Part shown: positions 8,246 to 15,746 of the stretch, in pieces
Layout of the letters: the number at the start of each line of letters is the position of its first letter
Position numbering within the stretch: position 1 is the stretch's first letter
Assembly (NCBI RefSeq): GCF_045062745.1
Contig: NZ_JBJGED010000030.1
Span: forward strand, 33,066-97,065
Reading direction: 5' to 3'
DNA length: 64,000 nucleotides
From: Paenibacillus_AA sp045062745
Lineage (GTDB): Bacteria; Bacillota; Bacilli; Paenibacillales; NBRC-103111
Translations under genes and position numbers: made by a program
Notes under the pieces: generated by a model
The model's input: the letters and a program-made list of their open reading frames with translations, nothing else
What the model was told of the DNA's origin: nothing
Databases searched by the model: none

Positions 8246-8941
8246 TCAGCTTTTAACCTCATCTTCGCGGCGAACGAGGCGAAAAGGCGATCGGGCGTTG
8301 GCGCGCTGCACCTTCCACAAGCTCCGGAGCCACAAGTACACCATCAGCGGGACCATAAACCAAACCCAATACGTCGACACCTGCAGCAGGATGTAGTCGA
8401 ACAACCCGTGCCAAAACACGGGAATGAGGAGCGATAGGAACAGCAGCTTCGACTTCTCGGACGGCGTGCCGAACTTGGCCCGGCCCATGTAATAGCCCAT
8501 CATGACGCCGAACAGGGCATGTCCGGACACAGGCAGCAAAGCGCGGAACATAAGCGCAGACAAAGAAAAATGGTTCGTCAGCGCATAAATGACGTTCTCT
8601 AGTGTGGCGAAACCCATCGCGATGCTGACCGCGTATACGATGCCGTCGTACGGCTCGTCGAAGGCCGCATGCTTCAACACGGCGAAGTACAGGATGAACC
8701 ACTTGACGAACTCCTCCACGAAGCCGGTAATTCCGAAGGCGAACAGCAAATTGTTCTCCCCGAGCCCCAGCACTAGCGTCCGCTGTATGACCATGGTCGG
8801 GAACACGAGCAGAACGCCAAAGAGAAACACCCGTACTACCATGCCGATGGGTTCCGCATCATACAAGTCCTTCAGGTAAAAGTACACGAGCAGAGCGACG
8901 CCCGGTGCCACGGCAGCCGTTATGATCGACAACCATTCCAT
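8246..8941 (-). CDS. prsW: Intramembrane metalloprotease-like protease PrsW
   Basis: Multi-spanning membrane protease of the CPBP/PrsW group; in B. subtilis it makes the first cut in the anti-sigma factor RsiW. The 231-residue protein has about seven hydrophobic segments. Family motifs are present: FVEEFVKW (the EExxK box), FATLENVIYAL, SGHALFGVMMGYYMG and FWHGLFDYI, which together supply the conserved Glu and His residues. The start MEWLSIITAAVAPG at 8941 has GGAAAGGAGGGA upstream; 10 codons of open frame before it are not used. Its target here is unknown, since no RsiW gene is in the window. Confidence 0.9.
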   Translation of the reverse strand: MEWLSIITAAVAPGVALLVYFYLKDLYDAEPIGMVVRVFLFGVLLVFPTMVIQRTLVLGLGENNLLFAFGITGFVEEFVKWFILYFAVLKHAAFDEPYDGIVYAVSIAMGFATLENVIYALTNHFSLSALMFRALLPVSGHALFGVMMGYYMGRAKFGTPSEKSKLLFLSLLIPVFWHGLFDYILLQVSTYWVWFMVPLMVYLWLRSLWKVQRANARSPFRLVRREDEVKS

Positions 8942-8975
8942 TCTCGCTTCCCTCCTTTCCGTATCATACACAAGC

Positions 8976-9015
8976 GAAAAGCACCCGCAAAAACGTAACG
9001 TTTTTGAAGATGCTT
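8976..9015 (-). terminator. Terminator after mecA
   Basis: AAGCA...CAAAAACG pairs with CGTTTTTG...TGCTT around a TTA loop on the minus strand, ending in TTTTCGCTT. Confidence 0.7.
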
Positions 9016-9041
9016 CACTAGGGGCGTCTGGACGGCCGCAG

Positions 9042-9650
9042 TTAATTCTTGAAATGCGTGCATAGCACCTTGATCGCCGACTCGCCGATGATCGTATTGC
9101 CGTATTCCATGAGGACGGCCGGCGTAACCGACGTCGCTTCCCCGAATTCGGACAGAATGGCGATTAAGGCGTGAAACTTCGTTTCTTCCAGCTCCGACGG
9201 ATCCACATGCAGAATCCACTTGTTCATATAGGAATACAAGCTCCCGTGCTCCAGCCCGATGCCGGCGATGACCTTGGCAGCTCGTACTAAGTGTTCGAAA
9301 TCCTGAAACGCGAACGCGATCATGTCGCTCTGTTCCATCGTTACTTCCATCTCGTACACATCTTCCACTTCTTCCTCGTCCAGCACATCGCCGTCCGCCC
9401 CTACGTGCACTTTGCCTCGAGTGACGATGACGACCATGCCCTGCGCCGGCAACTGGAATACTTCCACCGCGAGCGGACCGGTCGCGTCGAATCCGACCTC
9501 GTTGTAGGCTTGTTCCATCATTTCACTGAATAGCTCATGGACCCGGGGGATTTCGCGCCACATATCTTCCTTCTGAATGCCGCGCTCCTTCAAATCGTCG
9601 AAAGTAAGGAAAATCCTAATCTTATCCACGCTCAATCGTTCGATCTTCAT
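9042..9650 (-). CDS. mecA: ClpC adaptor protein MecA/YpbH
   Basis: Adaptor that delivers substrates to the ClpCP protease; in B. subtilis MecA controls ComK and YpbH is its paralogue. The 202-residue protein opens with MKIERLSVDKIRIFLTFDDL, typical of the family, has an acidic linker (about residues 85-105: DEEEVEDVYEME) and ends in a C-terminal ClpC-binding domain finishing SAIKVLCTHFKN. GGGAGGTCC precedes the ATG. Neighbourhood to prsW is as expected for YpbH, so this may be the YpbH-type paralogue. Confidence 0.88.
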   Translation of the reverse strand: MKIERLSVDKIRIFLTFDDLKERGIQKEDMWREIPRVHELFSEMMEQAYNEVGFDATGPLAVEVFQLPAQGMVVIVTRGKVHVGADGDVLDEEEVEDVYEMEVTMEQSDMIAFAFQDFEHLVRAAKVIAGIGLEHGSLYSYMNKWILHVDPSELEETKFHALIAILSEFGEATSVTPAVLMEYGNTIIGESAIKVLCTHFKN

Positions 9651-9845
9651 GACAGGACCTCCCTTTCCATACTCTGTTAGAACAGATTATGAATTCATAG
9701 AAAGAATGGTGAACGAAAGATCAGGCTTGTTTCATATATGTTATCATTTTTTTATGCGCAATGCACGTAAATAATGAAGGCAACTTGTATCCGATGGGCC
9801 ATCGTCTCATAAGTATGTAACAGACGTCCTGGAAATCCGAACGAC

Positions 9846-9882
9846 GTAAAAATCCGGCAGTTCTCGAACGGAGAATGCCGGA
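9846..9882 (-). terminator. Terminator after the 108-residue gene
   Basis: TCCGGCA and GAGAA segments on either side of a CGTTC loop form a stem of about 12 bp with one bulge, followed by five T on the minus strand. Confidence 0.8.
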
Positions 9883-9904
9883 CTTTCAACACGCCTATTT
9901 GGAA

Positions 9905-10231
9905 TTATTGGGTTAGGGCATGCGAACGCTTCTCGATCGAGGCTCCGTGATGGTCCAGGATTTCCTGCACTTGCTGCTTCACTTTCGGATCCCGGTAAAT
10001 GATTTCCTTCAGCTCGTCGATCCCAAATCCGAAGTCGAGCTTGTCCTTAACGTTAGAGGCGGACTTCACGGCCTCCTGGCCTTTGTCCTTGGCCCGATTC
10101 ATCATCCGCATAGCACGGTTCGTAAGCGCGGAGAAGTTCATGTTCATGTTCATATGACGGCCTCTCCGGTTCCAAGCCATCACCGCGCCGATCCCGACAA
10201 GACCGCCCACTAGAAATGCTCCCATTCTCAT
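9905..10231 (-). CDS. Small YtxH-like anchored protein
   Basis: A 108-residue protein with a glycine-rich N-terminal membrane segment (MRMGAFLVGGLVGIGAVMAW), a run of Met and Asn (HMNMNMNF) and a basic, helical remainder. The start at 10229-10231 has GGAGGGGAAC upstream; a longer start at 10246 has none. The architecture resembles YtxH-like stress proteins, but I see no decisive motif. Function unknown. Confidence 0.7.
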   Translation of the reverse strand: MRMGAFLVGGLVGIGAVMAWNRRGRHMNMNMNFSALTNRAMRMMNRAKDKGQEAVKSASNVKDKLDFGFGIDELKEIIYRDPKVKQQVQEILDHHGASIEKRSHALTQ

Positions 10232-10425
10232 CTTGTTCCCCTCCATCCTGAACCAGAGTGATTTCGATTCATGACGTAGTGTTCGCCCTGCGGGCCAGGT
10301 CCATCCCTGAAAAAAACAGGAAAGCCATGCCTGTTCGGCAGACAGACTGAAATGCTACAATAGGTCAACACTAACTGTGAGTCGCCGGCAATCGTTTCGA
10401 CCATTTTGCATACAGGAGATCTCAT

Positions 10426-11271
10426 ATGAAACCTTTCATCTCTATACAATGCCGCACATGGGCGCTGATCGCCCTGATCGGAAGCGTAGCGTCCGCCTGT
10501 ACCGCATCCGTCCCGGCTGGGGAGCAAACGCCGTCCGCGGTCCCGTCCGTCGTTCCTTCGAGTACATCTCTTCCCACACCCCAAGAAACGCCAGCCCCAG
10601 CGCCTACGGCGGCTCCAACATCCGAACCCGTTAAGTTCACGTATCGGCTGAACGCCAACTACGATGTCGTCCCGATCGACCCGAACGGGAACAAGAAGGT
10701 GGTGCTGCTCACGTTCGACGACGGACCGAAAGAGCTGGAGTTGAATGAGAAGCTGCTGGCCGCGCTGGAGAAGCACCGGGCGAAGGCGATCTTCTTCGTG
10801 AACGGCTACCGGGTGAAGCAGCATCCCGAGCTGCTGAAGCTGATCCACAGCAAAGGCCAGACGATCGGCAATCATTCCTGGGATCACATCGATCTTAAGA
10901 AAGAGAAGCCGGAAAAGGTCGATGCCCAGATCCGAGACGTACAGCAGCTCGTGCGCGATACCGTCGGCTCTGCTCCCTTATTCTTCCGGCCTCCGTACGG
11001 GTCAGGCAGCGATTATGTGAAGCAGCGGGCGAAGGAGGAGAAGCTGCTGTACATGACGTGGTCGAACGGATCCGAGGATTGGGTAGAAAAATATCAAAAC
11101 CCTCCTGCCGTAATCAAGAGGGTTCTGGAGCAGCTTCACAATGGAAGCAATATATTAATGCACGAGGTGCCTTGGACCGCGGATGCGCTCGACGAGCTGA
11201 TCACTCAGCTCGAGGCGAAAGGATATTCGTTCGTCGACCCCAGTTCCATCGAGACTGCGGCCACGCCTTGA
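10426..11271 (+). CDS. Polysaccharide deacetylase lipoprotein (CE4 family)
   Basis: A 281-residue exported lipoprotein with an N-terminal signal, a lipobox-like VASAC with lipidation at C25, a Pro-, Ser- and Thr-rich linker to about residue 68, and a NodB/CE4 deacetylase domain. Catalytic motifs are TFDDGPK at residues 96-102 (D98, D99), the metal-binding NHSWDH with H150 and H154, RPPYGS at 188-193, and MHE with H246. It probably removes acetyl or formyl groups from peptidoglycan or another wall polymer outside the membrane. AGGAGATC precedes the ATG and a TACAAT element lies at 10356-10361. Its 3' end overlaps by 67 bases the 3' end of the convergent small gene. Confidence 0.88.
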   Translation: MKPFISIQCRTWALIALIGSVASACTASVPAGEQTPSAVPSVVPSSTSLPTPQETPAPAPTAAPTSEPVKFTYRLNANYDVVPIDPNGNKKVVLLTFDDGPKELELNEKLLAALEKHRAKAIFFVNGYRVKQHPELLKLIHSKGQTIGNHSWDHIDLKKEKPEKVDAQIRDVQQLVRDTVGSAPLFFRPPYGSGSDYVKQRAKEEKLLYMTWSNGSEDWVEKYQNPPAVIKRVLEQLHNGSNILMHEVPWTADALDELITQLEAKGYSFVDPSSIETAATP

Positions 11272-11483
11272 TCCGAGTCCGAATAGACGTGATACCAAAT
11301 GACCATGCCTGCGATCAGCATGCACAGCATGAGCACCAAACTGAACTGGAATACCCGGCTCCACTTGGAAGCGTCGTTCGGATGGATGACCCGGCGCGGC
11401 GGAAGACGACGCTCGTCGTCGAGAGCACTCGGATCCGGTCGATCCATTGAACCTAGGACAGTGTGTTTCTTGTCCCCTATCAC
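11205..11483 (-). CDS. Small anchored protein of unknown function
   Basis: A 92-residue protein with a basic cytoplasmic N-terminus containing DERRLPPRR, one membrane helix at about residues 46-64 and an external tail ending in NEYPFASS. The GTG start at 11481-11483 overlaps the stop codon of the CPBP gene as GTGA and has GGGAGGAAAT upstream, so it is translationally coupled to that gene. The last 67 bases are antisense to the end of the deacetylase gene. No family recognised. Confidence 0.65.
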   Translation of the reverse strand: MIGDKKHTVLGSMDRPDPSALDDERRLPPRRVIHPNDASKWSRVFQFSLVLMLCMLIAGMVIWYHVYSDSDQGVAAVSMELGSTNEYPFASS

Positions 11484-12076
11484 TGCGATTTCCTCCCATA
11501 ACGAATAATGCAACCCATAACGAAATCAATAATAAAATGCGCTACAATCGGTGTCCATAGGGTATTAGTCTGAATATATATCCACCCTAGGCCATAGCTG
11601 ATGCTGAAGACGAGTCCGGTCATCAGCCAGTGGCGGAGATACCGGACGTGGATCGCGGCGAACACAATACTCGTCCAATAAGGCCCGAACGCGTGCTGAA
11701 TCGCTCCCCGAAAAAGCATTTCCTCGCAGATCGAGACGATGGCGGACATGACCGCGATATGCCAGAGAGGACGCGTCCCGAACAGCATCTGGTTGATGCC
11801 GCCGTCGTCGGTTACGTCCTCCGGCACCCAGCGCGAGATCACGAAGTCGACGATCAGGACCGCGGCCGCGAAACCCGCTCCCCAGATCAGGATCGAATAC
11901 GAATTCGGAAGTCCCAGCACGGAGACCGGATTACGGGACTGAAATAATACGATCAAGATGCCGACAATAAGAGTAATGGCCTGGGTGACGTATAGATTGA
12001 TGACGAGCAGCCGGTCGGTCAGCTCGGACGGCTGCGCGAACCGAACCTTGAATTTTTTGAAATCGAATTTCTTCAT
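11480..12076 (-). CDS. CPBP family intramembrane glutamic endopeptidase
   Basis: A 198-residue membrane protein with about six hydrophobic segments. The Abi/CPBP signature is present as EEMLFRGAIQ (the EExxxR box), a second His motif in FAAIHVRYL, and a third in HFIIDFVMG. Members of this family include CAAX prenyl protease-like and bacteriocin self-immunity proteins; the substrate here is unknown. AGGAGAC lies before the ATG at 12074-12076. It is coupled to the small anchored protein downstream. Confidence 0.88.
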   Translation of the reverse strand: MKKFDFKKFKVRFAQPSELTDRLLVINLYVTQAITLIVGILIVLFQSRNPVSVLGLPNSYSILIWGAGFAAAVLIVDFVISRWVPEDVTDDGGINQMLFGTRPLWHIAVMSAIVSICEEMLFRGAIQHAFGPYWTSIVFAAIHVRYLRHWLMTGLVFSISYGLGWIYIQTNTLWTPIVAHFIIDFVMGCIIRYGRKSQ

Positions 12077-12096
12077 ATGTCTCCTGGTCTACCCGG

Positions 12097-12125
12097 TTCA
12101 CAATTCATGCTTTATCCCCTATACT
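12097..12125 (+). promoter_or_regulatory. Sigma-A type promoter
   Basis: TTCACA (five of six consensus bases) and TATACT (five of six) are separated by 17 bases. It points to the gene at 12156, whose ribosome binding site AGGAG follows at once. Confidence 0.65.
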
Positions 12126-12155
12126 AGGTTACGACACTGGACAAGGAGCTAAATT

Positions 12156-13079
12156 ATGGAAAAGCGACTCACCCGCGGGGATTATTTGTTCTCGCTCATC
12201 ATCGTCTTCATGCTCGTTTGCATCGCTGGAGCGTTTTTCTATGGGGTCAAGATCGGCCGAGAGAAAACGGAAACGAAATACGCCATTATCATGAAAAATC
12301 AGGAAGAAGCCGCCCGGAAGCCCGGCGCCTACGATCAGCAGCATCTCGTCTCGTTCTACCACAGCGTGCTCGTCCCTTATCGGGAATTTCAGTTGAAATG
12401 GTTCGACCAGCTGAAGCAGCTGGACCAAGGCTCCCCGTCCGTCGACCCCTCCGATGTGATGAAGGATCTGAGCCGGCTCGCGGCGCAAAAGATGGAGACC
12501 GCCTTTAACGTCCCGATGCCTGCTACGTCTCCCCTGCTCGTGGAGGCGCAGCAAAACTATATGAAGAGCATGCAGCTGTTCTCCGATACGCTGAAGAAGT
12601 TTCAGAGCAAGGCGAACGGCATGCCGATCCATACGCTGCTCTCGGAGCTCGAGAAAGACTCTTTCCTGGCGGAGGCGAAGCGGTTCGCTCTCCAAGGCCA
12701 GCAGCAATATTACGCCGCGATGACCAAGTGGAACGAGACGATCAATCCGAATGTGCCAGGGCTCGATCAGCTGGGCAAATCACCGCTCACTATGAAGGAA
12801 TGGGCGCAGATGAGCTTGATCGTGAAGAACAACGCGACGGCGAACCTCGTCCTGAACAGCCGCCAATTCACGGCGGTCTACCCGCAGGACATCACGGTGC
12901 GGATCGAGGAGCTGATCGCTTCCGGCCAGGCGAAGAAGATGAACTTGAACGACATCCCGGCGATGATCGACACGCTGCTCGGCACAAACGCGGTTCGCCC
13001 CGGCGACTTCATCCAGCGGAAGCAAAAATATTTCGGCAACGAAACTCTCCCGCAGCTGCCGTTCTTCTCCGAGCAATAA
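12156..13079 (+). CDS. Membrane-anchored protein of unknown function
   Basis: A 307-residue protein with one N-terminal membrane helix (about residues 10-29, SLIIVFMLVCIAGAFFYG) and a mostly helical extracytoplasmic part without cysteines or a recognisable catalytic motif. AAGGAGC precedes the ATG, a good sigma-A promoter lies 30 bases upstream and a terminator follows, so it forms a single-gene unit. Repeated Gln- and Lys-rich helical stretches suggest a coiled-coil or helical-bundle domain. I do not recognise the family. Confidence 0.75.
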   Translation: MEKRLTRGDYLFSLIIVFMLVCIAGAFFYGVKIGREKTETKYAIIMKNQEEAARKPGAYDQQHLVSFYHSVLVPYREFQLKWFDQLKQLDQGSPSVDPSDVMKDLSRLAAQKMETAFNVPMPATSPLLVEAQQNYMKSMQLFSDTLKKFQSKANGMPIHTLLSELEKDSFLAEAKRFALQGQQQYYAAMTKWNETINPNVPGLDQLGKSPLTMKEWAQMSLIVKNNATANLVLNSRQFTAVYPQDITVRIEELIASGQAKKMNLNDIPAMIDTLLGTNAVRPGDFIQRKQKYFGNETLPQLPFFSEQ

Positions 13080-13093
13080 GCTTCGCCGTCACC

Positions 13094-13123
13094 AGCCTGT
13101 GCCCTCATCGCGCAGGCTTTTTG
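13094..13123 (+). terminator. Rho-independent terminator
   Basis: AGCCTGTG pairs with CGCAGGCT over an 11-base loop, followed by TTTTT. Confidence 0.78.
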
Positions 13124-13137
13124 GGTTGCCGACGCGT

Positions 13138-13461
13138 TCAGTCGTAGGCAAACCCTCGAAGCTCAGCCACGGCCGCCATGCCTCCGTTAACATTGATGAC
13201 ATGCGTGTACCCTTGCTCCGCTAAGTAGTGGCTGACGGTTTCGCTTCGAACGCCGTGTGCGCAAATGATATAGAGCGTCTCGTCCTTGGACCAGTCGTCC
13301 ATGCGGGACGGGACCGTATTCATCGGGACGAGCCGGCTGTTCTCCAGATGGTAATACTCCCATTCATAAGGTTCGCGAACGTCGATAATCGTCCCTTGCT
13401 CCGGCGTCCAGCGCTCGAGCAGCTCCGCGAATGCCTTTGGGTGAATATACGTATAGGACAT
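13138..13461 (-). CDS. Single-domain rhodanese-like protein
   Basis: A 107-residue rhodanese domain. The sulfur-carrying cysteine is C67 within the active-site loop CAHGVRS; the upstream signature DVREPYEWEYYHLENS is also typical. Such stand-alone rhodaneses transfer sulfane sulfur or act in sulfur relay, but the acceptor is unknown. GGAGGAGAAA is located upstream of the ATG. The gene is convergent with the anchored protein gene and transcribed away from serA. Confidence 0.88.
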   Translation of the reverse strand: MSYTYIHPKAFAELLERWTPEQGTIIDVREPYEWEYYHLENSRLVPMNTVPSRMDDWSKDETLYIICAHGVRSETVSHYLAEQGYTHVINVNGGMAAVAELRGFAYD

Positions 13462-13638
13462 GAAAAAGGTTTCTCCTCCGAACGTATTCGCCGGGCGTTC
13501 CCGCTCCGGTCAAAGTGTCTTTACTAGAACAATAGCGAAAATAACGGCTCACTTCAAGGCCGGCGGGCAATTGTGTCGATTGTTTGACGATTCCCGAATG
13601 CACCTGCTCCGCAATGTCATTAATGTGTCTCTAATTGA

Positions 13639-13668
13639 TTGACATGAGATGCGATCGCGTGATACAGT
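13639..13668 (+). promoter_or_regulatory. Sigma-A type promoter of serA
   Basis: TTGACA and TACAGT are separated by 18 bases, just upstream of the T-box leader. The -35 box is a perfect match. Confidence 0.65.
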
Positions 13669-13674
13669 AGGAAA

Positions 13675-13985
13675 CAAGCAAACAAAGCAATGGCTTTGAC
13701 GGAGAATCGGATAAAGTCCCGTTACCAGAAAGCCGGTGGTCGATGCGAACCGGCAGCGCCTTTACCCCGTTCCGCTCCCGAGCTACTCCGCGAAAACCGT
13801 TCCTCTCCGAGGCGGACTAAGCGCGAGTCGGTCCCGAGACCGTTATCTCTTCCGGGTCATGCTCGCATGACCGATAAGGCAGTCTTGCGCAAGCGAGCTG
13901 CGAAGTTGGGTGGCACCGCGATTACAAACTCTCGTCCCTTCTATACGTTCCGACGACGTATGGAGTTCGGGAGTTTTTTGATTTT
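13675..13985 (+). promoter_or_regulatory. T-box riboswitch leader of serA
   Basis: A tRNA-sensing leader. Stem I is recognised by its distal part, AGAAAGCCGG followed by GATGCGAACCGG. The T-box proper, GGGTGGCACCGCG, is at 13908-13920 and pairs with the acceptor end of uncharged tRNA. It is followed by a terminator ending in GGGAGTTTTTTG at about 13969-13980, with the competing CTCTCGTCCC segment upstream. The specifier is most likely AGC (Ser) in CCGAGCTACTCC near 13778-13789. This is chosen because the gene makes serine and not by a unique structural fit. Low charged tRNA-Ser would allow read-through into serA. Confidence 0.88.
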
Positions 13986-14039
13986 TTGATGTACATCCTG
14001 TTATGAGGCAAGGGATACAGAAAAGGGAGGAATCTTACT

Positions 14040-15629
14040 ATGTACAAAGTGTTAGTCTCCGATCCGATCAGCGATCACGGCTTGCAGCAGCTGGCCGAAG
14101 CGAAGGACGTTGTAGTCGACAAGCAAACCGGTCTCTCCGAGGACGAGATCGTCGCGATCGTCGGCCAATATGACGCCCTGCTCGTGCGCAGCCAGACCAA
14201 GGTAACGGAACGCATTATGGAAGCCGGCACGAACCTGAAGGTCATCGGCCGCGCCGGCGTCGGCGTGGACAACATCGATCTGGACGCCGCCACGACATGC
14301 GGGATCGTCGTCATCAATGCGCCGGACGGCAATACGATCACGACATGCGAGCATACGTTCGCGATGATGATGGCGCTCGCCCGCCACATCCCGCAAGCCT
14401 ATCGCAAGACGGTCGAAGGCGTCTGGGACCGCAAGTCGTTCGTCGGCGTCGAGCTTCGGGGCAAGACGCTCGGCGTCCTCGGCCTCGGCCGCATCGGCAC
14501 GGAAGTGGCGAAGCGCGCGATCGCCTTCGGCATGACGATCATGGGCTTCGATCCGTTCATGAGCGAAGAACGGGCGGAGAAGCTCGGTATTAAGCTGGCG
14601 AGCGTGGACGAGATCGTCCGGAGCGCGGACTTCATGACAGTCCATACCCCGCTGACGCCCGAGACGCGTCATATGATCTCCAAGCCGCAATTCGACGTCA
14701 TGAAGCGCGGCATGCGCATCGTGAACTGTGCGCGCGGCGGGATCATCGACGAGCTGGCGCTCGTCGAGGCGATCGACGAAGGCATCGTGGCCGGAGCGGC
14801 CTTCGACGTATTCGAAGAAGAGCCTCCTCGCGCCGACCATCCGTTCTTGAAGCATCCGAAGATCATCGTGACCCCGCACTTGGGCGCCTCCACGATCGAA
14901 GCGCAAGAGAACGTCGCGATCGACGTCTCGGAGCAGGTGCTGAACATCCTCCGCGACGAGCCGTTCCGGAACGCGGTGAACATGCCGCCGGTGCCGGCCG
15001 AGGTGCTGAACAAAATACAGCCTTACTTCAATCTGTGCGAGAAGCTCGGCCTGTCGCTCGCGCAAATTACGGAAGGCGCCGTGCAAGAAATCAAAATCAA
15101 CTATTCCGGGGATTTGGCCGACTTCGATATGAACCCGCTCACCCGCTATGTGCTGAAGGGCGTACTCTCCCATCACCTGGGCAAGGAGCAGGTCAACATC
15201 GTCAACGCGACTCACTTGGCCAAGCAGCGCGGCGTAGCGGTCGTGATCGAGAAATCGACCGCCGCTCCTACATTCACGAATCTCGTCACGATCACGCTGA
15301 AGACGAAGGACGAGGAAAGATGGCTGTCCGGTACGCTCCTGGCCGGCTACGGCGAGCGGATCGTCCGGTTCGGCCCGTACCCGGTCGACATCGCTCCGAC
15401 CGGGCACATCCTGCTCATCTCGCATAACGACAAGCCGGGCATCATCGGCAAGGTCGGGACGCTGCTCGGCAACAACGACGTCAACATCGCGACGATGCAG
15501 GTGGGCCGTACGGACATCGGCGGCTCCGCCGTTATGCTGCTGACGGTCGATAAGCCGACGCCGAAGGACGTGCTCCTCGAGCTCGGCAAGCTGCCGGAGC
15601 TGAAGCGGGTGCGCGAAATTACGCTATAA
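14040..15629 (+). CDS. serA: D-3-phosphoglycerate dehydrogenase
   Basis: Oxidises 3-phosphoglycerate to 3-phosphohydroxypyruvate with NAD, the first step of serine synthesis. The 529-residue protein has the long form of the enzyme: a catalytic and nucleotide-binding region (NAD loop GLGRIG at residues 148-153, catalytic R232 in NCARGG, Glu in FEEEPP near 260, H280 in HLGAS), an intervening domain at about 320-450 and a C-terminal ACT domain for effector binding. GGGAGGAA precedes the ATG. Regulated by the T-box leader upstream and ended by a long hairpin shared with resE. Confidence 0.97.
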   Translation: MYKVLVSDPISDHGLQQLAEAKDVVVDKQTGLSEDEIVAIVGQYDALLVRSQTKVTERIMEAGTNLKVIGRAGVGVDNIDLDAATTCGIVVINAPDGNTITTCEHTFAMMMALARHIPQAYRKTVEGVWDRKSFVGVELRGKTLGVLGLGRIGTEVAKRAIAFGMTIMGFDPFMSEERAEKLGIKLASVDEIVRSADFMTVHTPLTPETRHMISKPQFDVMKRGMRIVNCARGGIIDELALVEAIDEGIVAGAAFDVFEEEPPRADHPFLKHPKIIVTPHLGASTIEAQENVAIDVSEQVLNILRDEPFRNAVNMPPVPAEVLNKIQPYFNLCEKLGLSLAQITEGAVQEIKINYSGDLADFDMNPLTRYVLKGVLSHHLGKEQVNIVNATHLAKQRGVAVVIEKSTAAPTFTNLVTITLKTKDEERWLSGTLLAGYGERIVRFGPYPVDIAPTGHILLISHNDKPGIIGKVGTLLGNNDVNIATMQVGRTDIGGSAVMLLTVDKPTPKDVLLELGKLPELKRVREITL

Positions 15630-15703
15630 GGCTCCTTGATTCACCGTGTAAGGCATGTGTAATGTTCCACGATAAACAAGATTTGTCTCGTTTGTTCAAC
15701 ATA

Positions 15704-15743
15704 AAAAGGATTTTTCCGAGGAAGCCCTCGGAAAAATCCTTTT
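15704..15743. terminator. Bidirectional terminator between serA and resE
   Basis: An 18-bp perfect stem (AAAAGGATTTTTCCGAGG and its complement) with a 4-base loop. T-rich on both strands, so it can end both serA and the convergent resE transcript. Confidence 0.9.
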
Positions 15744-15746
15744 GTT

